From: Callaeas wilsoni
Taxonomy: Eukaryota > Chordata > Aves > Passeriformes > Callaeidae
Direction of reading: 5' to 3'
Length of the DNA: 64,000 nucleotides
NCBI GenBank assembly: GCA_013398955.1
Contig: VWPU01009686.1
Span: 186,001-250,000, forward strand
Of this stretch, positions 24,735 through 37,114 are shown one piece after another. Made by a program: the position numbers and the translations under genes. How positions within the stretch are numbered: position 1 is the stretch's first letter; each line of letters begins with the position of its first letter. The notes beneath the pieces were generated by a model, which was not told the DNA's origin, ran no database searches, and saw only the letters and a list, made by a program, of their open reading frames with translations.

Positions 24735-27700
24735 ATTCTATTCCTTAGGATGTCTTTGAGTATAAAGCTCTGGCAAGCTTCATTGACCTCAGCTGACATG
24801 TAATTAGTGCAAATTACCTAAAGCATATCAAAGATCCATTGAATTAGTGAAAGTATCTCTCACACAAATCAAGCTTAGGTTTCCCAGTAGCCAGTCATTA
24901 TCCAAAGCATCCTCTACCTAACGTAATCACAGGGTCACTATCTATGTGCCTGCTTCTCAAGTCATAATGGTAGCATATTCGTATACTGTTTCCACTTTTT
25001 TTTTTCTTTTGGCCCTTTCTTGCAGCTGCTGGTTAGTAGCATTTTCCTCTCATTTTGTTCCATGCAACCTCTTTGCACTGAATCCCAGATGCATGTGAAA
25101 TGGCCACAAAAGAACTATCTGGGTTAAATGAGTACTAAACAGGTTTAAAATTAGTGCTTATTGTTTGAAAGCAGATGCAAGCTTCAAACAAATGCAAAAC
25201 ATCGATGCAAATGCAAAAAGGAGAGCAATTTGAAAATCAGATTCTAAGTACTTGATTCTATAGGTTGTTTTTTCTAGTAGTAAGACCCAGAACAGTTCTG
25301 TTAATGTAATGGAAGCTCATTGAATAACTACTCTACCAGCATTTGTGTCTGCAGAGTTCATGAATCAGCAAAATAACTCAGGTTCCCTGCTATTCTCATT
25401 TTAATGAACTGTTAACTCTACAAAGCTACTCTTTTAGAAGCTAGTAAACACTGCTACATGTCTATGTGTGTTACGTTCTACAAAAATTATTATTAGCTTA
25501 CATTTATTTTCACTGTTTGTTTTTCTTTACCTTTTGCACTGGGTTTTTTGAGGGCTACTTATATTTAGAATCAATCCTGAACATCTACAGTGCTGAAGTC
25601 TAATGAGATTTATCTGTCCATACTACATGCAAATTGATGGCAGCATATGAGGGGAATGTCTGTGACAAATTTCTTCAACCATACCATTGATAACATTCCT
25701 ATCTTCTTCTGAATTTTCATTTTTTATCCTGCTGTGCAACTTGAAGCGAAACCAAGCAGTGTATTTGTGATAGCATTTGAGGTAATGTAATGGAGGGGGT
25801 TTGCTTTAGGCGTAAGCAAAACAACAGGTTCCTAGCATGGCGCACGAATAACAGTGACAAAATCATGGTCTGAAGTGACCAGGGCTGGCAGGGAGGCCGC
25901 TTACAGCCAGGCACAGAATGAGACTCACTCCCTAGGCAGTGGGGAAATGGCTGCTTGCCTCAGGAGCAGAAATATTCAGTTCCCCAAATTTGGAAAGATG
26001 GTGCCCTGAAACTAATGTGTTAATTTATTTGTCATACATAATTTTCATACCTGTTCTTGCATTAATTTGGTTTTGGCCTTGTGAAGCCTTGAACTGGCTC
26101 TAAGAATTGAAGAACTATGAACTCTGAAAATATCATGGTGCACAAGATGCAGGGACCATCCAGACTATCACCCCTAGAAATTCAAGTTCCTTCTGCAAGA
26201 ACAGATGAAATGTAAACTTCTCCAAGCAACCTGCACTGCCAGTATGGTCCAGCTGTGACTCAGTGGATTTTCCTCTGGACCCTCTGTGTTGTATGCTTTC
26301 TCCATGAGAAGCAGTTACAAAACTACTCTGCATAGACAAATAAACAGCCTTCAGGTCACAACACACTGCCAGTTGCATTGCTCACTGGGGCACCTCAACA
26401 AACAAGCTAGGTTCTGCAGGACTGCATGATCATCCATCCTGAAAGACTTTTTAAGACCTGCTCTTAGAAATGACTTAAAATTGTCACTTGGATGAAGTGT
26501 ACTGTCAAGAGGGAAATTAACTTTCCATAATTTTCTATGAAGTGCACACTTTTCTATGAAGTCTGTCATTGTATGCCAATTAAAATAGCAGTGATTTTGG
26601 TATGGATACCCGACCACTGAAATCAGAACAGGGACAACAGATAGTTTCAGAAATAATTCTGAACATACATTAGGTGTAATGGCTTTTACGAAGGGTTTTT
26701 ATTTAATGATAGCATTTGAGGAGAAAAGGAGTAGAAAACCATGGAAATTAAATGGCCATTATTCCTCAAAGTATTGTTGCCAGCAACCTTTTGTGGCTTA
26801 CAGTTAACAGTAGCTGCTCACTGGGATTCTTTTTCATTGCAAGCCACATTCACTTCTCCACATTATCCATATCACTGCTCTCTCTAGTGCCTTTAATTTT
26901 ACCTCTGTTGCCTGCTTATTTGGGCTCATTCAAATTGGTTGGAAACTATTACATTTTGTACAATTTTAACTGGTTGTCATTTTCTAAATATTACTTTTTC
27001 ATGTGTATCATCTTTTTCTGTATCGGTAAATATCAGAGGTGTGAATAGATGTGGAAGGCAAAGGATGAAGAATATATTTTCCTTTAAAATATGTGCTTGG
27101 GACATGAATAAAATAAATGCATTTGACAGGATAGTTTATGCTCATTTTAAAAGCACAGAGGCTGCTCGTACATGCCATAATAGCACTGCAGAGTAGGGAG
27201 CTGTATCTTGGTCCCTGGAGCCACAAAGAGAATAAAGATTGAAAGTTAGTGCTGACATTTCATTTCAGGAATGAGGAAATGTCCCTTCCCCACCAGCTGG
27301 AATTATTTTTGGGTACCTGACCTTAGTGGAGCTCTCTCAACACATTCCTAGAAACCACCTGAACTCAGTTTTCTTTTGCCTCCATGGTATTTTTTGAAAG
27401 AAACACCAAAACCACTTTGGCACATCTCTCTCTGTCATCACCTAACCCTTGAACTCTGCAGCAAGATTTACCACAGATCTGCATGCCAGCAGGGTACAGC
27501 TATGACTCCTCTCTTATTTCTGCCTCCATCCCAGTCCATGCTTCAGTCACTGGGCAGGCCAAAGGCTGCCACACAAATACATGTGGAGACATGGAGTCCT
27601 TACTGTCATTAAGGTGAGGTAAAGACAGATGCTGATCTTAAACCTCTACCAAGAACTGTAGGACAGTCCTGGAGACACACATCTTGCGGCAGTGAGAATT

Positions 27701-30205
27701 AGTGCCACTGCGACAACACTAAGAGGTACAGACCAGAAGACAATTTGGACTTTCTTGCAATCCACATAGTTGCACTTGAAGTATTTTTAGTACCCAATCG
27801 CTGACTATTGGTCATAAATACCTGTTTTTTATTATAAATATGTTCTAATCATTTTATAGAAAATTAAGGTTTTTCAGATTTTATTATTTATAGAGACGTA
27901 AGGTTCTAGGAATGTATCCATGGACAGTTTATATCTAGGTGTTGTGAAGCTCAGCACTGTCCAACTAGAAGCCAGCAGAATGATTCACAAAGTATTTACC
28001 ACCACAATACACACTATGAAACAAATTTCTATACTGTAACTCAACCTCCTGGTTGCTGGAAAACAGAGCCCTTCTGTTGTGTCTTAGATCTTAAAATTTT
28101 GGCTTTGTGCTCAGCACTTATTTCAAGGGGAAAAAACAAAGGCACACTTTTTGCTAGATTCAAATAATTCCTGCGGAAAAGAAGGTAGACTATAATACTT
28201 TACAAGTTGCTTCAAAGAATGGTCGCAGGAGCCATCTACAAATCAATGATTCCTGAGAACTTATTAGAAGATGCTGTTCACACGTGTGAACAAACTGAAT
28301 TGTTTCTGCTAGAGAAGAATAGCTTTGAGCCATGACTTCCAAAGCATACTGACAACAGCTTTCTAGACTGTGTGACCTCTATCAAAATCCAAGGTTCACA
28401 GAGATGTTCCTCCACATTCTGAACACCCACAGCACAGATAAATGAATATACAGCAATATTGCAGTGTTTATCTTTTTATGAAGCATGATACAAACCCTCT
28501 CCTCTCAAGAACCTTTACTACATCACTGAGAGATATCCCACAAAATACCTCTTCAGCCTATACAAATAAGCCTCTACAAATATGATAGATATATTGTATG
28601 ATTATACATAGATGGAGAGAGGAAGGCAGAGGGACTTTCTACACCTTATTTCTGTGCGGATGAAAAAAAACAAATACAAACAAAGGGAATTGGAAAAAAA
28701 GTAAAGGAATAGTTACTCTCTGAAAATATAGTGAGATTATTTTAAAATGAAGCTTGCATCATAGTGAGACAAAAAAGTTCTGGTAGGGACAAAACCTACA
28801 CTCATTCCTAGAGACAACAGAAAGCGAAGAAAAAGAACAGTTAATGAGCAAGATCTTAATTCAGTGTTTTGCAGGTGTACAAATACATTTCCCATTATGA
28901 CCTAAAGACTATGATTGTCAGATTTCTGTATATTCAGATGAGTGTGTTAATTAAGTAACATTAACTATAAAGGAAAGAATTGTAAGAGAAGCAAATTAAA
29001 ATAGTACCCATTCAGACATTATCATGAATAAATATGTAAAAAATGGAAAATTGGAACTGACTCTACTTGAATAACTGGAGAAGGTCACAGATGTGATTTT
29101 CTTCTTCCATTTTTAGCATTATGGAATATAAAAGCTGAAGTAAGAAATTAAAAAGAAAAAGAATAAGCAGCATGAAGACACCACCGTTAGTCAAGACCTC
29201 TGGCATGTGCTGTGGACCTGTCCAGACATGGTAAGAGCTGTGTGTCCTTAGAGTTACGCTGCAGCCTGCATGCCCTGTAACAAACTACATGTTTAGAGGA
29301 AATCTGGCTTGGACCTTAAGTCTTCAGAGCATCACAAAACATCTGAGCAGGGAACATGGACTTCCGAGAAATGCTTTCCTACATACACACAGGTCTCTTA
29401 GAAGTCTCCAGTTTCCAGTGCTGAAGAAGGGAGCAGCAAGAACAGAGCTTGCAACTGACATTTTCTTACCAAAATAACATGAGCTAGGTATCTGTGCTAT
29501 GCAGAAGTCCTCTTGTAAGAAACTAAAATACCAGACAACAGGATTTGGAAGGTGGCACAAGGAGAATAGAGAGTTGTAGAAAATACGAGAGGCAACAAGA
29601 GATATTCTAACAAAAGGCAAGGAAAATAATTGTCATGAAGGAAGTGGGTGGGCACTGGCAGAGGTGCCACAGAGCCTGTGGAATATCCATCCTTGGAGAT
29701 ACTCACTACACTGCTAGACAAGCCCCTGAGCAACCTGTTCTAGCCATGAAGTTGGGCATCCTTCAAACTTTGGGCTAAGCAGATGGCCTCCAGAAGTCAC
29801 TGTCAGCCTTATTACTGAATTACTGTTAGGATTATCTGAAATCCCAGGAGAAGGACTTTTTCACATATATGAAATAAATCTCTCCTCCATGAAGTAAAAA
29901 TAAAACAGCAGTACTATATTTGTTTATATTTCTGAGGTATTCAAAACACACAAGAAGGTGATATATCCATCAATCCATCATATATCTATCAACAAGCAAT
30001 ATTTACCTCAGAAATGTTGCAGTCTGAAGTAGAGACAAAGGCAGGTGAAAAGTATTGGAAAAGAACTAGGTTATGTCATAATATCCAAGCAGAGAAGATC
30101 ACTCCAGATAATGAGAGTATAGTATGACAGCATGGTTGTTATTTGCACTGCTCATCCATGTGGAAACAATGGGACACAAAACTCAATGACAGTATATTTA
30201 TTATC
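24735..30205. other. Anonymous sequence
   Basis: No gene is recognised in this 5.5 kb. Overlapping frames at 26752-27226 on both strands are T-rich and hydrophobic by composition. A 13-bp direct repeat (TTTTCTATGAAGT) occurs at 26531-26543 and 26550-26562. A 16-bp palindrome at 28276-28291 is listed separately. An A-rich tract lies at about 28661-28690. Confidence 0.4.
28276..28291. repeat. Perfect 16-bp palindrome with CACGTG core
   Basis: GTTCACACGTGTGAAC reads the same on both strands. The core is an E-box of the bHLH type, and each half (TTCACAC / GTGTGAA) resembles a T-box half-site. This is a sequence observation; binding is only a guess. Confidence 0.9.
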
Positions 30206-30211
30206 TCTCAT

Positions 30212-30277
30212 GGGTCTTAAAAAGTAAACACAGCTATCTGCTGTGTTTACTGGCTGGAATTATCTTTTTTAAGACCC
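30212..30277 (+). repeat. Long imperfect hairpin
   Basis: A continuous left arm of 23 nt (30212-30234) pairs perfectly with two right-arm blocks. The inner 12 nt (30223-30234) pair with 30240-30251 across a TATCT loop. The outer 12 nt (30212-30223) pair with 30266-30277; the base at 30223 can pair in either block. A 14-nt bulge (30252-30265) separates the right-arm blocks. The size (66 nt) is in the range of a microRNA precursor, but the large one-sided bulge is atypical, and a decayed small inverted-repeat transposon is an alternative. Confidence 0.8.
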
Positions 30278-30279
30278 AG

Positions 30280-33200
30280 ATATACCACAAAGTGTTTGGG
30301 AAAACTGAAGAAATATTACAAAAGCAAAAACATACACTGTAATTGTTGCACGGGTTAGTATGATCAACATTTAACAATTGGGCTCAGTGGCACAGGATTC
30401 ACAACGCTAAGAATGAAACTGGGATTTGCCGTATTTCTACAGTATAATAATATAACCATTTAAGTGAATAACCATACATTAGATGTCTTCGTTTCCTCGA
30501 TTTTCAATCCCGCATCGTTTCATGTGTGAACTCTCTTTCTGAAGGTGCTAATTTAATTGAAAGCATTGAAAGAGTAGTTTGCTTGTTCATTTTGCGCACA
30601 CAAGTTTGTAGGGTGCAGGCTGGATCCAAAATACTGATACTCAAAATTGTTGGAAATCTCAAAAGCATTACATTCATGTACACACACCAGAGAAGTCCCA
30701 AAGGTACCTTCATCCCTGTTTCTATGCATTTATCTGTGCAGGCAAGTCAAAAGTAGCACAGAGCAGTCAGGCATCATGATTCTATTTAAGCCCTCATGGG
30801 CTTTGCAAAAGAGAGGCCTATGTCACCCAAAAGGCCCAAACCCAAATTAATTTTAAATAAACCCCAAACAACGCAAAACACTAATCTGGCAGTGCCAGAA
30901 TACAGGTGAATGCCACCCTTTTCCTCTTTTGTCTAAAGACTTGTCTGTACAAAAAGCTACCATCAGCTTTTTCCTCTGTATAAAAAGACAAGATTATGTA
31001 TCTTTCACAGACCCAGAAAACTGACTGCCCACTGTCCTCTAAAAGATAGAGTATTCTTGGAACTAGGATACCGCTCCATGTATTTTTTACTGAATGGCTC
31101 AGTAATTTTGAAATTAATAAGATTTTTTTAAGGAGAAACCAGAAAATAACTCAATACCTTAGCAATTTAGGCATTGATCCAGAAAGGAATGTGGAATCCA
31201 TCTAATTCCTTAGTGAGATGAAGTTTTAAATGTAAAGTGCAAATATCTCTTCAAAAGATGGTGGAACACAACCCTGAACTCAGAGCCTGGATCATGCCAA
31301 AGTTGGAGCGGGTTCAAGGTCCTTATGGCTGAGTTGATTATTATTTGTAAGGGAGACAAGGAATAAGAAAAGGCGAAGTTGTCGTAGACACTGGATTTCA
31401 GAAGAAGATTCACAACAGAGACTTAGGGAGTCCTTCTTTGCAACATTGAGCCTTCATGAGAATGGCAGGCTTTTCATTTTCTAGCTTAGGCAGCTTCTTG
31501 TTCAATTGATCTGCGTCTGTAATAAGGTATGGCCATGCCAACCCCTGGCTAAAGAGAGTACACAGCTCACTGTACATTGAAGGACACCAAATGAAAGGAA
31601 ATATGCTGAGGGAACAGAAGTCATACATTGACAAGAGCAGCATCAGGGACGATTCTCTGTTCTTCCATTCAGTAGTTTTTTTCTTGAAAATTTCTGATCA
31701 GATGAGGCCCTGCTTAGAGCCTGTGTAAGACCCTTGCACCCTCACCCAACCTGCTGCGGTAGCCTGGCTACCTTGAGGGACAGCGCTGGGCTGAAGGGCA
31801 CCTGCTGGCCTCAGCCAGCAACACGGACAGACACTTGTCTTTTCACAGATTTTAACACACACCTGTAGTGGAGAACACAGATGCTCTGTGAAGAGAAATA
31901 TTTTCTTCAAGCAGTGCTTCTCCTCATTTATAATAGTGAAAAAATACACCAAAAGGATAATTCCGAAATATTACCTATATGCAGGTAAATTAGGAAGGCC
32001 AGCCTACATCTATATCTGAACACTGGTGGACAGTGAAAGTGGATTTTTTTAAAGGTTGTGACATCACAGAATCATTAAAAAAACCTCAAAACATGAAAAG
32101 AAATTGGTTTTGCCATGAAGGGCATTTTCATAACTAATGACACCTAATGCATTTATCCAAATATCTTTGCCTTAAACATCTTGATAGAAGTGATGCTATT
32201 CTCAACCTAATGATTCTATGGTCATATAGTCAAGCCAGTCTTGAAATCAAGATGTGTTTCAGGTCATCCAAGCAATGGTAATCACTCTGAGATCTTTGAA
32301 TAATTCTATATGCTATCTTTGACTTCTATATTTGTAGCAAATACAAGAACACTGGAATGTATAAAAAGACCTAAATAGCCCATTTTCTCTACTTCAGTCA
32401 CTACTCACAGGCTCTTCACTTAAATATAGGAAACTAATGAAAACTGCAAAGCAGGAGGAATTGCTATTTAAATAATCTTACACTAGTGCTTGTACATACC
32501 ATACCCTGACGCTGCAGTTTTGGACAGGGTTGGACCATCTGCTTCGGACAGAACATTAACTCATGCTGACCTAGAGCTAAACTTTACTTAGATTGAAAAC
32601 TGAGATTACAATTTTTTTTAAAATAACATATCTGTATTTATTCAAATTTAATTCTACCTAATTTCATGCTGTATGGTTAAGAGTGAGCAGATGTAAAATC
32701 AGCAATGGTAACCACTTAAATGTATTCCAATTGATTAAAAGAAAGAACAGATAACTAAGCAAAAGAGGAATTAAAAAGGAAATTTTAAAAAAATCCAAGT
32801 TTAGATGGCAGGAGTTAAGATTGTTATTCTATCAGAGACATGTCCTTTGGAGAAAGGAATTCAAACCCAATTGAAGGCAATAGCACAATTTATAAGAGGT
32901 AAAAGACAGGACAGGAATTAGGAAAGCTGAGAGGAAATTTCAGGAGTAGGTATGGAAAGACATAGACACCAAATAATGCATTATCTAAATACCTGTGGAG
33001 CAGGATGGTTTTGAAAGAATCAGTGATTCCACTGGGCCTTCTGGAAATGAAAGGATCAGTAAATGGGGATGAAGTCACCCCATCTGTCAAAAGTTCTTTT
33101 TGCTTCAAGATTGTCAGGAAAAATATCTGTTCTCCTTACCATATAAAGAAGAAGCACTGTTAGAAATTAAAGCTTTGGAGTTTTTATTTAAGAGCTTTTA

Positions 33201-36200
33201 TAACAAAATACTTTAATTAGTCTTGAACCACCAAAGAACTAAAATTTCATTCATGAGGACATTAGTGGGTTTAATTGCTGTCTCATCACCACTCTCAGGA
33301 AAAAGTAATCCAGACCTTAGACTATTGCAGTTTTGATCCACAAGGTGCACTCAGGACCTGGGTATTGTGTAAGGAAACTTCACAGTCCTGAGCATGTGGA
33401 GGTCCTCAGCAGTATGCTGTGTTTTTCATAAGAAAGTTGTTTTCTGACCATCCCTCACAGACCCCTTGCTCCTTCTTCTACATATAACACCTTGCATGGG
33501 CCACTCCTAGACCAGGAGAGTGGTTACACTACTAAGGAATTGTCTCTGTTCTTCTGGTACATCAAGGAGAGGCTCTATTTTTGTACCGTCTGACTGACAC
33601 TGGGATGAGCTTTCAGCCCATGAGAGAGACGTCACGAGATTTTTTTGAGACAATAGCAATTCAGAAAAGTATGTAGACTGAGGGACGCCCACTCAATATC
33701 AGACTCATCTGCTGAACTAGCTCATGGCTGATTATGGATTTTAGCCATGGAATCTGGCACATCCATTTCAGATAGACTGTACAACTCCCTGCTGGGCCCT
33801 GTATTTCCAGTTTAATTCATTTTAATATGAATTTGAATGGGGAAAAAGCTATTCTTACAGAATAAACAAGCCCTGTTTCCTGGTCTGTGTCAGTTTAGCT
33901 CAAGGAAAAGCCAGGCACAAGATCTCTGGTCCCTTGCCATCAGTGGGAGAGGAAGGTGCTGAGTTACCCCCAGGGGCTCTGAGCCCACTGAAGAGTCAGC
34001 ACTTCCCACAGCATATTGAATGCTGGATAAAAAGCTTTTTTATTTTGTTAACCTGCACTTTGGTGGAGTTACCTTCCTCTTGGTTTGTAAGAGGTGTTGG
34101 CTGCAGGTTTACTACTCTTCTGTCAGACAGAGGGAAGAAGCATTCAGTGCTTGTTCTTCTGAGGCTGGTCATTTGGGCAATCTTTCTAAGGATACCTTTC
34201 TAACCCTGGCAGCAGAGTTTCTCTGTCAATTCAAGTATTTCACCTCTCCATCTTCTTCATTAAATAAAGAGCCTGTGGTTGCTTCATCAGTGAACTGGAC
34301 ATAACAGTTGTCTGCCCACAGTGTGAACAGTTTCCTTTGGCTGGAAATGTATGTAAAACTAATGTCCTATTTTTTTCAGCAGAAAGTATGTTTTACCAGT
34401 GTAAGATGTTGGAATACTTTCAGGAGTTATGACGTCCCTTCATATTTCTCATTTTAGTGAAATTTCCAGTATTGAAATTAAATTAATCACAGAGCAAGAA
34501 TGTGAAGCAAATTGATACAGATGCATATCCATGTGTTACCTGTGACTGTGTTACAGAAATAAACATTAGTGAAGGTTCATATTATGCAAAAAAAGAAATT
34601 CACTCTCCAGTCTGAAAAGATCAAGCATCCTACAAGAATGTTCAACGATGAAAGATGACGATAGTTTGGTTTGTTTCATCTACCTTCTCTCCACCAAAAT
34701 TTGCCCTTACATGCAGGAATAAGTTTCTTACATTTTCATTGCTGATGCTGCTTCTGTCTACTCTCTGCTGATAGTCTAAAGCTTTTGTTAGTTATGGACA
34801 TCCTTATTTCCTCACACCAACAGACAGCATTATGAAGCAGTCTATGAATTGCCATTGGAAGCAAAACAAACACCACCAGGCCTTGTTCTGATTCTGGTGG
34901 AAACCAGCTGCTAGCTTTTGATTTCTCAGTTGTCAGCTTTGGCAACTGTATTTGCCAAGACAGATGGTTATTCCCTCCCTTCTCTGAACTTCTCGGGCAT
35001 TGGCTTCTAGGGGTAACATGTCTCCTACCTAACGATTAAGGAAGATCTTTACTTTTATAAGTGCGGTTTTGAGTGGAAAATTAGCCTGGTTTTTTGGGGC
35101 GTGCTGGCGGAATTGCCAGGGTCGGGACCAGATAAAGGAGAGAGTACTGTCTAAAAAATACACTCAAAAAACTCAATTTGTTACAGAAAAAAGGTTGAAC
35201 TTTCATTCTAGTAAGCCAGTAAATCAATAAATAATAAAAATAATGTTTACAAGGTTATAAATGGGCTTCGAAGTAAACAGATGAATTGTAAACTTTGCAT
35301 TCCTCTTAGAACTATTGATTCAGTCTGGATGCCTGTAGATTCATGAAAATAGGCTACAGAATCCACATTTTAGAAGGTTTTCTTTCTACCAAGAAGTGCT
35401 ATCTTTCAAAACAAAATAAAAGTTTAAAATTATAGAAGGCAATCGTCAGAAGCTGCTCCATGTATTTTCAGCTTTATGTTATTAAATAATGAGATTTTTT
35501 TTCTAGTAGTAAGATTTTGACACTTAAGTAACAGCAACAGTACTGAAAAAATGCATAAAATTAAATCAACTTGGAATAAAAATCATAGTCCTATTTAAAA
35601 CTACTGCCTTACTCTCTAACAGGCCACCTTGTGAGCAGTTTTGAGAACATTCTGTTGGCAGCAGACATTTATACCTTAATTTTTATGTGTATAACCCTTT
35701 CCTTATTATTGTTACTTGTGGAATAGCAGAATCCATTGATCATAAGACATGTCCTTTAATACAAGTTTGGGGTTTCTTTTTTTCAAAAAGACAGTTTTGT
35801 GTTCCAAAAGATCGTAAAAAATTTGGGGTATTTGTATCTGCAAAGAAAGTTCTGGAGGAGCCACTTTCCGTCCATCAATTAGATAAATGATTCACACACA
35901 GCCTTTTTCACTGTGGACCTAAAGCCAGGTAAAATGAATACAGCCACTGCCTTCTGCCTCTATGAATTTTGTCCAATTGCAAGTTCTTCTTTGCTAATCA
36001 ACACTACCAGCATTCAAGTATATCACTGATAGGTTATAGATAGTAATTTCCAAAACCACAACTTTTTTTCACAGAGCGTGAACTTCAGGAGTTGATGGAA
36101 TTTCCTTTTTTTCTTCTAACAAGCAGACATTCTTTTCAACCATTGCAGTCCTTCATGGAGACAAATTCTGAAGTGGCAGGATACATTATTTAGTTAATAT

Positions 36201-36595
36201 TTTCCGTGGATGCTAGACCATCACTCCTTATCTTTTGGACACAGTGGCAGACTGTTTACCATCTAGATTGAATATAGATGCACAGAGAGACCTTCAAAGA
36301 ACGAGAAGGTCTTTTCTCTAACTTTGAAAAAATTTGAGATTGTCTGTAAGTAAGATATGACTAGTGCCAATTTTTATACAACAAAATCCAGCCTGAGATC
36401 CCTCTAAACCAGACAATAACAAGAAGTTATAACAAACTAGAAGCAGAATATCCCCTGGTGTTCGCTGGAGTGGCAGACCCTGATGAAGAGGCATGTCACA
36501 CTCAATTAAATAAACTTACACAATCACTGGAATGTTTCGTAATGTCTCATGTACTCAAATGGTTTCCAGAAGCCCAGTACTCTCAGATTTCTCTA
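30280..36595. other. Anonymous sequence
   Basis: No gene is recognised in this 6.3 kb. A small G+C-richer patch at 31700-31830 holds only short chance frames. A CpG-bearing patch at 35065-35135 (with GGGGCGTG, GGCGG and GTCGGGACC) stands out from its A+T-rich surroundings and may be a fragment of a younger insertion, but I cannot name it. Confidence 0.4.
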
Positions 36596-36707
36596 CCTGC
36601 ATGTTATGGTTTAATGCCAGCTGGCAGCTAAGTACAATGCACTCACTCCTCCTTTCCCCACCAAGTGAGGAGAAAAGGTAGAACCAATAGTTTGAGATAA
36701 GAACAAT

Positions 36708-36713
36708 TTTATT
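36708..36713 (-). terminator. LTR polyadenylation signal (AATAAA)
   Basis: TTTATT on the plus strand is AATAAA on the minus strand. It lies about 140 bp downstream of the TATA box in LTR orientation, where the end of R is expected. Confidence 0.6.
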
Positions 36714-36847
36714 ATTATTACAAGAAAAAGAGAGAGACGCATAAAACCCAAGACAGACAAGTAATGCACAATACATTTGCTGATCACCCACCAACAGATG
36801 CCCAGCCTTCCCTGAGCAGTGACTGATTTGAGCCAATTCCCCCACAG

Positions 36848-36856
36848 TTTATATAC
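36848..36856 (-). promoter_or_regulatory. LTR TATA box
   Basis: GTATATAAA on the minus strand sits mid-LTR at the U3 end. Transcription, if any, would start about 25-30 bp further on, near 36820. Whether it is active cannot be told. Confidence 0.6.
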
Positions 36857-37114
36857 CAAGCATGACATTCTATACTATAAAATGCCCTTTTGGCCAGATC
36901 ACGTCAGATGTCCTGGCCAAGATCCCTCATGGCTTTTTGTGCAGCTCCTCACTGGCAGAGCATGGGAAACTGAACAGTCCTTGACTTAGGGTAAACACTA
37001 CTTAGCAGAATACCAGCATGTTATCAACATTATTCTCATACTAAATCCAAAAGCCAACACGGTACCAGCTACTAAGAAGAAAATTAACTCTATGCCAGCT
37101 GAAACTAAGACACT

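Larger units (their letters stand above)
36602..37112 (-). mobile_element. Solo LTR of an avian ERVL-type endogenous retrovirus
   Basis: This 511-bp element begins TGTCTTAG and ends CATAACA on the minus strand, giving TG...CA termini. It closely follows an LTR that I know as very common in bird genomes: an early GTTAATTTTCTTC block, a GGATTTAGTATGAG block, a GTATATAAAC promoter region and a TTCTTATCTCAA block near the 3' end. TATA and polyadenylation signals sit in the right order and are listed separately. Flanking bases CTGCA (36597-36601) and CTGAA (37113-37117) match 4 of 5, as expected for a decayed 5-bp target duplication. No gag or pol remains lie on either side, so recombination between two LTRs probably removed the provirus. 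Minus-strand frames at 36555-36868 are part of the LTR, not genes. Confidence 0.9.

Noticed and set aside
31700..31830. G+C-richer patch as a CpG island or promoter
   Set aside because: Too short and with few CpGs; no downstream exon.
32205..32235. CR1-like tail (CCTAATGATTCTATGG)
   Set aside because: No TTCCAACC block before it and no repeated terminal octamer.
36555..36868. Minus-strand frames of 85 and 96 codons
   Set aside because: They lie within the solo LTR, which is non-coding.
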